From positions 1-10,600 of the forward strand of contig CACYDQ010000304.1 in NCBI GenBank assembly GCA_902773215.1: a stretch of 10,600 nt of DNA, in the 5' to 3' direction. Shown here piece after piece: positions 1 to 6,400 of this stretch. Made by a program: the position numbers and the translations under genes. The stretch comes from an uncultured Spirochaetaceae bacterium (GTDB lineage: Bacteria; Spirochaetota; Spirochaetia; Treponematales; Treponemataceae). The notes under the pieces are model-generated. The model saw only the letters and a program-made list of their open reading frames with translations. It did no database searches and was not told where the DNA came from. Position 1 is the first letter of the stretch. Each line of letters begins with the position of its first letter.

Positions 1-173
1 ACGTGACGGACGCGACGACTGCCGACGACATTGAGGACTGGGACTCGTTCGAGCACATCAACCTCGTCGTCGCGGTAGAAAAAGAGTTCGGCATAAAGTT
101 CAGCATGGGGCAGACGAACAAGCTCAAGAACGTCGGGGAGATGGTGGACATCATCCTCTCCAAGCTCCAGTAA
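1..173 (+). CDS. Acyl carrier protein, C-terminal part (5' end outside window)
   Basis: The reading frame is open from base 3 to the TAA at 171-173 and gives 56 residues, the last two thirds of an acyl carrier protein. The motif DWDSFEHINLV matches the phosphopantetheine-attachment region of carrier proteins (usually DSL); the serine of DSF (codon at 45-47) would carry the 4'-phosphopantetheine arm. The following VEKEFGIKF and the closing VGEMVDIILSKL fit helices II to IV. The MBOAT gene begins 18 nt after the stop, so this is probably the dedicated carrier that hands an activated acyl or D-alanyl group to the membrane acyltransferase, as DltC does for DltB. It is distinct from the housekeeping ACP at 8143. 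Whether the cargo is D-alanine, acetate or another acyl group cannot be read from this fragment. Confidence 0.82.
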   Translation, partial: VTDATTADDIEDWDSFEHINLVVAVEKEFGIKFSMGQTNKLKNVGEMVDIILSKLQ

Positions 174-191
174 AGCGCGGCAGGACAGCCC

Positions 192-1670
192 TTGCCGCTG
201 ACCTCGTTCTCATTCCTCCTTTTCCTCGCCCTGCTCCTCGCGGCCTATTGCCTCGCGGGGAAACGCTTCCGCTGGCCCGTCCTTCTGGCGTTCAGCCTCG
301 CCTTCTTCATCTACGGCTCCAGCCCCCTCCTGCTTGCCCTCCCCCTCGCTTCCACAGTGTCGGCATACGTCGCGACGCTCGCCGACGCACGGCAACGGGC
401 ACAAGGCAAAAGCGGGCGGCTCCCGGTCGCCCTTGCAATCGGTTTCAACATCCTGCTCTGGTTCGTCTTTAAGGGGGGTGGTTACTGGAAGCCCTTGCTC
501 CCGGCTGCCCCTTCCCTCCCTGCCGCAATCGGCATGAGCTACTATGTCATGCAGGTCATCGCCTACATACTGGACTGCCACTGGGAAAGCATCACGCCGG
601 AGCGGAACTTTCTGAAGCTTCTCCTCTTCGTCATCTTCTTCCCCCAGATGACGAGCGGGCCCATAAGCCGGCGGGAAGACCTGTCCGCCCTCTACGAGGG
701 GGGGCGGCCACACTATGAGAACGTCACGCTCGGCGCGCAGCGGATTGCCTGGGGCTTCTTCAAGAAGCTCGTTATCTCCGCCCGGATTGGGGCCGTCGTG
801 GACATGGTGTATGCCGACCTTGGAGGTATGGGCGGTCGCTGGACGGCGGTCGCGGTCTTATTGTACCCCATGCAGCTCTACACGGACTTCTCCGGCTGCC
901 TTGACATCGTGCTCGGGGCGACGGAATTGTTCGGCATTACGCTCAAAGAGAACTTCAATTCCCCATTCTTTTCCCGCAACGTACAGGAGTTCTGGAAACG
1001 CTGGCACATCACGCTCGGGAGCTGGGCACAGGACTACGTGCTCTTCCCCCTGCTCAAGTCTCCTGCCATCGTCAGCCTGGGAGCACGGACAAAGAAGCGT
1101 TTCGGCAAGCGGCTGGGCAAACTGATTCCGACCGAGATAGGGATGTTCGCCTCCTGGATGGTCATGGGCATCTGGCACGGCTCCTACAAGTACTGGATCG
1201 GTTCGGGCATCTGGTACTGGGTGGTGATGCTGCTCTCCGAGCTTGCAAAGCCCCTCTTCAAGAAACTGAACGCCCTCCTGCACATACCGGAGAAGTCGCT
1301 TGCCTTCCACATATTCCAGTCCCTGCGGACCTACCTCATCTTCTCCCTCTCGCTCGTCTTTTTCCGGAGCGCACATATCCCGGAGGCCCTGTCAGTCTAC
1401 GGGCTGCTCCTTGGGACAGTGACCGGGGCTTCGGCCCCTGCGGTAAGCCTTGCCCTCATACACGGCAAGAAACTGCTCCTTGTCTCCCTCGCCGTCCTCC
1501 TTACCGCCTCCCTCCTCCGCGAAAAGTACGGGTCGGCGCGGGTCTGGCTTGCAAAACGGCCGCTCCCCCTCCGCTGGGCGGTTTATCTTTCCTTGCTTTT
1601 CGCCGTCCTGCTTGAGGGCCAGTACGGGCCGGGATTTGAGGCAGCCGACTTCATCTATCAGGGGTTCTAG
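192..1670 (+). CDS. MBOAT family membrane-bound O-acyltransferase (DltB/AlgI-like)
   Basis: This is a 492-residue polytopic membrane protein, the usual length for the AlgI/DltB/PatA branch of the MBOAT family. Hydrophobic segments begin at residue 5 and recur to the C-terminus. The family signature FWKRWHITLG is at residues 267-276, and the invariant catalytic histidine lies in MGIWHGS as H329, at a membrane segment. Such proteins take an acyl group from a carrier at the cytoplasmic face and pass it across the membrane to a polymer or partner protein. The start is a TTG at 192, preceded by AGGA at 182-185; no ATG fits better. The gene sits between a carrier protein and an SGNH protein, the order typical of Dlt-like and surface O-acylation loci. 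The family is certain. The substrate is inferred only as 'surface glycan or teichoic-acid-like polymer', and dltB is not asserted because the AMP-ligase is not visible. Confidence 0.93.
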   Translation: MPLTSFSFLLFLALLLAAYCLAGKRFRWPVLLAFSLAFFIYGSSPLLLALPLASTVSAYVATLADARQRAQGKSGRLPVALAIGFNILLWFVFKGGGYWKPLLPAAPSLPAAIGMSYYVMQVIAYILDCHWESITPERNFLKLLLFVIFFPQMTSGPISRREDLSALYEGGRPHYENVTLGAQRIAWGFFKKLVISARIGAVVDMVYADLGGMGGRWTAVAVLLYPMQLYTDFSGCLDIVLGATELFGITLKENFNSPFFSRNVQEFWKRWHITLGSWAQDYVLFPLLKSPAIVSLGARTKKRFGKRLGKLIPTEIGMFASWMVMGIWHGSYKYWIGSGIWYWVVMLLSELAKPLFKKLNALLHIPEKSLAFHIFQSLRTYLIFSLSLVFFRSAHIPEALSVYGLLLGTVTGASAPAVSLALIHGKKLLLVSLAVLLTASLLREKYGSARVWLAKRPLPLRWAVYLSLLFAVLLEGQYGPGFEAADFIYQGF

Positions 1671-1683
1671 GGGGGGGGGCAGA
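1670..1683 (+). promoter_or_regulatory. Poly-G (G10) tract at the ribosome-binding position of the SGNH gene
   Basis: Ten consecutive G (1670-1679) start with the last base of the MBOAT stop codon and end four bases before the ATG at 1684. They occupy the Shine-Dalgarno position, and there is no ordinary AGGAGG. Homopolymeric G runs of this length slip during replication, and in Treponema pallidum they are known to vary in length upstream of surface-protein genes. Because the TAG is complete before the run, length change cannot fuse the two genes; it could only change ribosome binding or spacing for the downstream gene. Variation in this organism is inference. Confidence 0.55.
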
Positions 1684-2739
1684 ATGAAAAAAGCTTGTTT
1701 GAATGCCATAAAGGCCGCCGCGTTCATCGCCATCTTTCTCTTCCTCTTTGTCCACCTGTCCTACTGCAAGCGGGGGAACCTGTCGTACACGCGGAAAAAC
1801 GTCTCGGGCTACTACGCGCTCAGGCGGAAGAGCCTGGACGTTGTGTTCGTCGGGACGAGCGGGACCTTCTCTTCGTTCATTCCCATGCAGGCCTGGAAAG
1901 GCCACGGCTTTGCCTCCTACAACTTCTGCGTCAACATGATGGGGGCTAACACGATTCCCTATGCGATCACGGAGGCCTTGGGGAGCCAGAAGCCCCGGCT
2001 CCTCGTCATAGACATCTACCCCTTCATCACCGGGGAGATGATAGGCAACTTGGGTGACAGCTACACCCGCTACAACACGGACGGCTTCAAATACTCGCTG
2101 AACCGCTTTCTGCTCATAAAGAACGAGGTCATGCGGGCGGAGGACTTGGAGGAAAGCCCCCTCTCATACTTTTTTGATGTAATCAAATGGCATACGAACG
2201 ACCTTACGCCCGCGAATTTCTTCTGTAAAATGCCCAACGTGGACAGGGGCTACAACGCGATGGTCTGGGGGAAAGTGAACCGCCCCGGCAGGACGGACGA
2301 GCAGAAGCCTCTTTCCCCGGAGCTTGAGGCCTGCCTTGCAAAGCTTCTTGACAAGTGCGCGGGGACAGGCTGCCCCGTCCTCTTCGTCTACTACCCCTTC
2401 GCGGACACCTACAAGTACCCCGACGCGCTCGCAAACGCCAACTACATCGGGAACAGGGTGCGGGAGGCGGGATTTTCCTTCAAGAACTTCTGTGCGGAAT
2501 GGGAGGAATTCGGTCTGGACGTTGACCGGGACTACTGGGACCCCGCCCATTTCAACATCTACGGGGCAGAGAAAGTCACGGCGCGGGTCGCCTCATGGCT
2601 CACGGAAACCTACGAACTTCCTGACCACCGGGGCGAGAAAGGCTACCGGGACTGGGAGACGGACTACGAAGCGTGGAAAAGCAACGAGGCAGATTATAAG
2701 GCGGACATCGACAGGCGCATAACACAGATTTATCCGTGA
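1684..2739 (+). CDS. SGNH-hydrolase-like, membrane-anchored protein (DltD/AlgX-like partner of the MBOAT)
   Basis: The protein has 351 residues from the ATG at 1684. The frame is open farther upstream, but that part overlaps the MBOAT gene in another frame and is not believable. Residues 5-27 form a single N-terminal hydrophobic segment after MKK, a signal anchor; a Cys at 28 follows LSY, a poor lipobox, so a lipoprotein is possible but weakly supported. The SGNH fold is shown by VVFVGTSGTF with nucleophile S59, a conserved Gly/Asn region (NMMGANT), LLVIDIYPF, and the C-terminal DPAHFN giving D286 and H289 of the triad. The residue after the catalytic serine is Gly, where DltD-like proteins usually read GSSH. 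Such proteins act outside the membrane beside MBOAT acyltransferases, transferring or editing ester-linked D-alanyl or acetyl groups. It lies 13 nt after the MBOAT stop, in the same operon. The fold is confident; the exact reaction is inference. Confidence 0.85.
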   Translation: MKKACLNAIKAAAFIAIFLFLFVHLSYCKRGNLSYTRKNVSGYYALRRKSLDVVFVGTSGTFSSFIPMQAWKGHGFASYNFCVNMMGANTIPYAITEALGSQKPRLLVIDIYPFITGEMIGNLGDSYTRYNTDGFKYSLNRFLLIKNEVMRAEDLEESPLSYFFDVIKWHTNDLTPANFFCKMPNVDRGYNAMVWGKVNRPGRTDEQKPLSPELEACLAKLLDKCAGTGCPVLFVYYPFADTYKYPDALANANYIGNRVREAGFSFKNFCAEWEEFGLDVDRDYWDPAHFNIYGAEKVTARVASWLTETYELPDHRGEKGYRDWETDYEAWKSNEADYKADIDRRITQIYP

Positions 2740-3243
2740 ATTTCCCCGCGAAGTACAGGAAAATGTAAACAGCACGCACATAGTAATAGTGTATGCACAA
2801 CAATCGAAAGAACAAAAGACGCTCCCAGCGGGGCAACGGCGGCAAGCCAGCCTTCCCCAGGGAGCTGATGGACCTGGCCGCCCGGATGGTGGCTCAGAGG
2901 ATGCCTCTTCCTTTGAAGGACGACGCGACCTTCAAAATGTTCCTCTCCGGCCCTTCGCCGGAGTCGAATGCCTGCCTGCGCTCAATACTGAGCGCAATGA
3001 CAGGACGGGAGGTCACCACGGCGAGAGTGAAGAATTCTGAGCTGGTCCCGGAGATGCCGAAAGGCAAGCTGTCTCGGCTTGACGTGAACTGCGAGTTTAA
3101 TGACGGGCAGAAAGCGGACATCGAATTGCAGCTGACAAAGGCAGACGACGACCAGAAACTGCGGGCGTTGTTCTACGCCTGCAAGCTTTACGCCGGAAGC
3201 CTCAAAAGCGGGAAGAAGTACAAGACCGCCCCGAGCGTGTACC

Positions 3244-3290
3244 GGCTTCCCTTGCGGGAAGCCAATGAGTTTCCGCGTTGCGGAAACTCA
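3244..3290. repeat. Double-hairpin unit 1 inside the Rpn pseudogene
   Basis: Two perfect inverted repeats stand two bases apart. The first has arms GGCTTCCC/GGGAAGCC (3244-3251, 3256-3263) with loop TTGC. After AA, the second has arms TGAGTTTCCGC/GCGGAAACTCA (3266-3276, 3280-3290) with loop GTT. The unit begins one base after the last recognisable Rpn codon (TAC, 3240-3242). It lacks a T-run, so it is not a terminator. Its build (hairpin, two-base spacer, hairpin, about 46 nt) is the same as the repeat at 3310 and 3497, although the sequence differs. Confidence 0.8.
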
Positions 3291-3309
3291 CGGGAGGCTG
3301 ACAGTTTCG

Positions 3310-3355
3310 CGACCTGTGCGTAGCACGAGGTCGTAACGTTCGCGTGAGCGAACGT
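3310..3355. repeat. Double-hairpin unit 2, copy A (46 nt)
   Basis: The first hairpin pairs CGACCT (3310-3315) with AGGTCG (3328-3333) and GTGC (3316-3319) with GCAC (3323-3326), with loop GTA and one bulged G at 3327. After TA, the second hairpin is perfect: ACGTTCGC (3336-3343), loop GTGA, GCGAACGT (3348-3355). The same unit recurs at 3497-3542. The loops supply the two in-frame stops that cut the Rpn gene here. Confidence 0.85.
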
Positions 3356-3496
3356 GATGCGTCTGGACGACGGGTCTGTCTTCGCTGACAGGCTCCAGAT
3401 TCTCTTCTTCGACCTCAAAGTGCCGGGGACGGTTAGCAAGGACTTGAAGAACGCCACCTCATGATGTAACTTATGAGCCAGAGAGTAATACATTTG

Positions 3497-3542
3497 CGAG
3501 CTTGTGCGTAGCACAGCTCGTAACGTTCGCGTGAGCGAACGT
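3497..3542. repeat. Double-hairpin unit 2, copy B (46 nt)
   Basis: This is a second copy of the unit at 3310-3355, 187 nt downstream in the same orientation. The outer stem is CGAGCT/AGCTCG (3497-3502, 3515-3520), where copy A has CGACCT/AGGTCG. The inner GTGC-GTA-GCAC is identical, and the bulge has moved to the 5' side (T3503). The TA spacer and the second hairpin (3523-3542) are identical to copy A. It lies between the second and third recognisable pieces of the Rpn gene. Confidence 0.85.
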
Positions 3543-3861
3543 GCTGTACGGACCCGAATGTTCTGGACAAACTCGGGCAGGACGAAAGCTGGAAGGAGAA
3601 CTACAGAATGGCATTGAAAGCGTACATGAGGATTGTCGCGGAGGAGCGTGCGTGGGCCTACCATCTGTCAACGGACCGGGCGGAAGCGGACTACCGGAAC
3701 GGTATCCTGCTCGCCGAAGAACGTGTTCGGGAGGAGACCGCTCGGAATATGCTGGCAGACGGACTCCCGCATGAAAAGATAGCCCTGTACACAGGGCTCC
3801 CCCTCGCAGAAGTGGAGAAGCTTGCCGACAGTAGCCTCCGTGGCCGGGACGGGAACGTATA

Positions 3862-3910
3862 GCCTTGACGCTACGGCCCAACGGGCGGGTGCGAAAGGCC
3901 TTTTTGTTTT
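3862..3910 (+). terminator. Rho-independent terminator after the Rpn pseudogene
   Basis: Nested pairing is visible: GCCTT (3862-3866) with AAGGC (3895-3899), CGC (3869-3871) with GCG (3891-3893), and GCCC (3876-3879) with GGGC (3883-3886). It is followed by CTTTTTGTTTT (3900-3910). The left arm starts on the last base of the stop codon. The stem is interrupted, so strength is uncertain, but the U-tract is good. Confidence 0.6.
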
Positions 3911-4011
3911 GCACAAAATTTCTCCTTGCATTATGGCGAATGCCAGAGAACGAATGATGAACGGAAGTAGAGGAAAGTACAAGATTTTTGCAGAAAAACA
4001 TGCGATAGTAC

Positions 4012-4039
4012 TTGACACGCAGGAACAAACTCTCATAAT
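4012..4039 (+). promoter_or_regulatory. Sigma-70-type promoter for the LRR-protein gene
   Basis: TTGACA (4012-4017) is a perfect -35 box, separated by 16 nt from CATAAT (4034-4039), a five-of-six -10 box. Transcription would start near 4046, leaving a leader of about 175 nt before the ATG at 4222. No riboswitch was recognised in the leader. Confidence 0.6.
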
Positions 4040-4166
4040 CGAACAGCGAACAGGGGCATACTACGCCCAAATCAACCGCACCCTCTCCGCGGCATAGCAA
4101 AACGCTCACGCACAGGACTATTTTCCTCTCACCTCGCCCCGCCGGGGTGCTTTCCGCAGGAATACC

Positions 4167-4181
4167 GGGGCATCGTGCCCC
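4167..4181 (+). other. Leader hairpin GGGGCA-TCG-TGCCCC
   Basis: A perfect 6-bp GC-rich stem with a 3-nt loop lies in the 5' leader of the LRR-protein gene, 26 nt upstream of its AGGAGA. No T-run follows, so it is not a terminator. It could stabilise the leader or be chance; its role is unknown. Confidence 0.4.
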
Positions 4182-4221
4182 ATATGACATATCACATCAT
4201 ATCAATAGGAGATAAACCCTT

Positions 4222-5334
4222 ATGACAAGAGACTGGAAGCTGACGGCCAAGATGACCGATTACGGCAAGGGTACTGACGACGAGTCAAAGATGAATGCGC
4301 TCGTGGAGCTGCTGGGACGGCGTTTCAGGGCAGACGTGTTCAGCCACGACGGGAAGGGCACGATAACGTCCGATGTGTTCGAGGCGAAAATCCAGAGCGA
4401 CCTGCCCGAATGGTGGGCGGACTTCTTCCCCAAGCAGCACGAGTTCGAAGTGACGGCGGAGGAAGAAGGCGGCGACTATGAAATCCGCTGGCTGCTGAAG
4501 GACGGCGCATGCGTCAGCTGTACGGACGGCGGCGAGGAGCTGGTGGAGTCTGCGGAAGGAGGAGAAGAAGAAGCACCTGACGGGGACGAGGACTTCTCCA
4601 TGAACATCAACGGCAGCTGGCGGGAGATCAAGTTCTTCGCAAAGGAAGGGACTTCGCCCAACGAGAAGGGCAAGTACGAGGATTTTATCGGCGAGGTGGA
4701 CATGTCGTTCTTCATTGAGCCGGACGGCGGCTCGTTCATGGGAGTGTACATGAGCGACCTGCCGGATCCCGACGATGACGAATACAAGCACCGCCTGGCA
4801 GAGGAAGTCCGCAGGATTAGGAGTGATTATTTGGGCCCGTATCTGGAACGGGGCAAGAAAATCAGCATACGGCAGATTGACTTCACGTCCGCCAACTACG
4901 AGGGCGAGGGGCTGGCTCCCATCAAGCAGGAGCTCGGCTGCATCATCGTCCTGTGCGAGGATGACTCCTCCGACACCGATAACGGAATGCGCCTGTACAA
5001 GAACGATGATGAGGACGAGTACGACGAAGCCGAAGACTACGATGACGAAGAGAATGAGGAGGACGAGGAAGAAACTGAAGGGGCAGTTGAAAAATCAGAT
5101 GCCGGCAGAAACTTCGAAATAACAGACGGCGTGCTGAAAAAATACACCGGCTCTGATGCAAACGTCACCATCCCCGGAAACGTGACGGAAATCGGCAAGA
5201 GTGCGTTCGATGGCTGCACGTCGCTCGCGGAAATCCACTTCGTGGGCAGCAAGGAGCAGTGGTACGCCGTAAAGAAGGGCGAGGACTGGAACGAGGACGT
5301 TCCCGCCAAGGACGTGCTCGTCCGCAAGCAGTAG
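4222..5334 (+). CDS. Acidic protein of unknown function with a C-terminal BspA-type leucine-rich repeat
   Basis: The product has 370 residues and starts at an ATG preceded by AGGAGA at 4208-4213. There is no signal peptide or membrane segment, so a cytoplasmic location is suggested. Residues 1-255 are a mixed alpha/beta region I do not recognise; it seems to contain two similar-sized halves separated by a Glu/Gly-rich linker near residues 110-125. Residues 262-288 are almost entirely Asp and Glu. From about residue 298 a single BspA-like LRR_5 unit follows (VTIPGNVTEIGKSAFDGCTS), capped by GSKEQWYAV, the form that usually ends such repeat arrays. BspA-type repeats are normally found in many copies on secreted adhesins of Treponema and Bacteroidetes, so one copy on a leaderless acidic protein is odd. 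Its own promoter lies upstream and a convergent hairpin region downstream, so it is probably monocistronic. Function unknown. Confidence 0.85.
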   Translation: MTRDWKLTAKMTDYGKGTDDESKMNALVELLGRRFRADVFSHDGKGTITSDVFEAKIQSDLPEWWADFFPKQHEFEVTAEEEGGDYEIRWLLKDGACVSCTDGGEELVESAEGGEEEAPDGDEDFSMNINGSWREIKFFAKEGTSPNEKGKYEDFIGEVDMSFFIEPDGGSFMGVYMSDLPDPDDDEYKHRLAEEVRRIRSDYLGPYLERGKKISIRQIDFTSANYEGEGLAPIKQELGCIIVLCEDDSSDTDNGMRLYKNDDEDEYDEAEDYDDEENEEDEEETEGAVEKSDAGRNFEITDGVLKKYTGSDANVTIPGNVTEIGKSAFDGCTSLAEIHFVGSKEQWYAVKKGEDWNEDVPAKDVLVRKQ

Positions 5335-5342
5335 GCGGGCGC

Positions 5343-5387
5343 GGGGCACACGCTGCCCCCGTGGGTTTCCGAGCGGGGACCCACGGG
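5343..5387. terminator. Hairpins between convergent genes (possible two-way terminator)
   Basis: A 9-bp perfect stem, CCCGTGGGT/ACCCACGGG (5358-5366, 5379-5387) with a 12-nt loop, overlaps by two bases a 6-bp stem GGGGCA/TGCCCC (5343-5348, 5354-5359), so the two cannot form fully together. They lie between the stops of the converging genes (5334 plus strand, 5423 minus strand). A T-run is absent on both strands, so intrinsic termination would be weak; 3'-end protection is an alternative. Confidence 0.4.
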
Positions 5388-5422
5388 CCGGGTTGACGGA
5401 AGCTTGCCCCGGTCAGCGCAGT

Positions 5423-6400
5423 CTAGCGGGCGGCAGCCAGCTCCTCGCTCAGGCGGGTCACGTCCTCGAGGGAGAGGTCGGTCGCCTGAGATATCTGTTC
5501 GTGAGACAGGAGTCCCATATCAAGAAGGTTTCGTGCGGTTCGTGATTGCATTTCCTCCATTCCCTCTTCCTTTCCTTCCCGCCGTCTGTTGCGGTCGTAT
5601 TCTTCTTGGTCGAACTCCGTCAAGCTCATGTTCATCACCTCCATTTTCTGTGTCTTGAAGAAGCCGTCGAGCATGTTCTTGCTGATTGCATAGTCCACGG
5701 CCTCGCCAACGGCATCCCTGTTCGGCATCCCCGCCCTGAGGTTTCCCTTCACGCGGTTCACGTAGCTACAGTAATCATATAATGCCTTGCACTTTTTCAG
5801 CAAGCCCTCGTTGTGCTTTCCGCCGATGTTTATCACTTTCGCCGTCCACTCGAAGTCATTTCCTCTGCCAGCGGGCTCAAAGGCATCCGAGAGCCTCTGT
5901 TCCGAAACATCGGGGAGTTCCCTGTCGCCGTTATAGAAAACGACGAAGCAGGGGGCGGGGATTTTCACGAGCTTGGAGCCGAACAAGTCCAATCCTCTTA
6001 TGGACAAATCCATCTGGTAGAGCTGCGCGAAGTACATGAGCCCGCGCAAAGGCATGTTCGGATTGTAGCTCGACTGTTGTTCATAGAGATGCATCTGACT
6101 TCCGATGAGGAAGGAAATGTCGTTCTTCATCGTGACATAGATGACGTTCTCGATGGTCGTCAGAGTGAGCTTGTCCGGGTCGGTGTATGACGTGCCGTTG
6201 AGGGCATTGTAGAGGTCGAGCCTCCAGCGTTTGCTTTCCTCCGTCGTGTCACCGAAAATCTTCTTGAACAGCCTGTCCTTGTACTCGCGGACTGGCAGAA
6301 GGGAATCCTGCTGAGCAAGGCTCCCGGACCGGGGCAAATTGGGCCGGTCGGCATCCTGCCGGGCTGACTGCCCCTGAATCTTCGTTTCTTTCACACGCAT
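5423..6400 (-). CDS. Rpn-family recombination-promoting nuclease / putative transposase (PD-(D/E)XK)
   Basis: This intact 325-residue member of the Rpn/PDDEXK_2 family is of the type often annotated 'putative transposase'. The core runs from YKDRLFKKIFGD (40-51) through MKNDISFLIG and LYEQQSSYNPNMPLRG; the likely metal-binding and catalytic residues are D94, E107 and Q109 (Q in place of K is common in the family). The chain continues with FVVFYNG (152-158) and ends in a charged helical tail containing RREGKEEGMEE and a short HTH-like segment (LLSHEQISQATDLSLEDV). Family members cut DNA and raise RecA-independent recombination in E. coli. The N-terminal 30 residues are poorly conserved in character. 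On the minus strand GAGGAG touches the ATG at 6400 with no spacer, so the GTG at codon 3 (6394-6392, spacing 6) may be the real start. It belongs to a different subgroup from the broken copy at 2793. Confidence 0.88.
   Translation of the reverse strand: MRVKETKIQGQSARQDADRPNLPRSGSLAQQDSLLPVREYKDRLFKKIFGDTTEESKRWRLDLYNALNGTSYTDPDKLTLTTIENVIYVTMKNDISFLIGSQMHLYEQQSSYNPNMPLRGLMYFAQLYQMDLSIRGLDLFGSKLVKIPAPCFVVFYNGDRELPDVSEQRLSDAFEPAGRGNDFEWTAKVINIGGKHNEGLLKKCKALYDYCSYVNRVKGNLRAGMPNRDAVGEAVDYAISKNMLDGFFKTQKMEVMNMSLTEFDQEEYDRNRRREGKEEGMEEMQSRTARNLLDMGLLSHEQISQATDLSLEDVTRLSEELAAAR

Larger units (their letters stand above)
2793..3862 (+). pseudogene. Broken Rpn-family (PD-(D/E)XK nuclease, 'putative transposase') gene, interrupted by hairpin repeats
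   Basis: Three collinear pieces of one Rpn/PDDEXK_2-type protein can be read. Piece 1 (2793-3242) ends KKYKTAPSVY and has the nuclease core RLDVNCEFNDGQ...ADIELQ, with D97, E111 and Q113 (Q in place of K, common in this family). Piece 2 (3357-3461), in the same frame, includes DRLQILFFDLKVPG. Piece 3 (3548-3859), in another frame, starts TDPNVLDKLGQDESW and runs through the helical C-terminal region (YRNGILLAEERVREETARNML) to a TAG. Between pieces 1 and 2 lie about 114 nt of hairpins with in-frame TAG (3321) and TGA (3345). Between 2 and 3 a TGA (3462) stands where a Trp codon would suit the family, followed by a second copy of the hairpin unit and a frame change. Intact relatives are about 300 residues and are linked to RecA-independent recombination. 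A residual N-terminal 176-residue product ending at 3323 is possible. Confidence 0.85.
3863..4221. other. Non-coding interval between Rpn pseudogene and LRR-protein gene
   Basis: This 359-nt stretch holds the terminator above, an AT-richer patch (3900-4060), a promoter at 4012-4039 and a long 5' leader for the gene at 4222. An open frame exists from an ATG at 3933 to the stop at 4095-4097 (54 residues, MANARERMMN...). It lacks a Shine-Dalgarno sequence and contains the promoter within it, so it is not annotated as a gene. Confidence 0.5.

Noticed and set aside
1450..1683. Upstream in-frame extension of the SGNH gene
   Set aside because: It is a shadow frame of the MBOAT gene with low-complexity Ser/Pro/Arg composition. 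The membrane anchor starting at the ATG 1684 is the natural N-terminus.
3244..3355. Hairpins as transcription terminators
   Set aside because: No T-run follows any of them on either strand, and they come in structured pairs.
3310..3542. Hairpin repeats as a CRISPR array
   Set aside because: Only two copies, spaced by recognisable Rpn coding sequence rather than by spacers of uniform length, and no cas gene is in the window.
3933..4097. Possible 54-residue ORF (MANARERMMN...) between the Rpn pseudogene and the LRR gene
   Set aside because: No Shine-Dalgarno, no recognisable motif, and the best promoter for the next gene lies inside it. The longer version from 3822 also runs through a terminator.
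3471..4190. Long minus-strand ORF (239 residues) opposite the Rpn pseudogene
   Set aside because: It crosses repeats, the pseudogene and a terminator, with no domain content; chance openness in GC-rich DNA.
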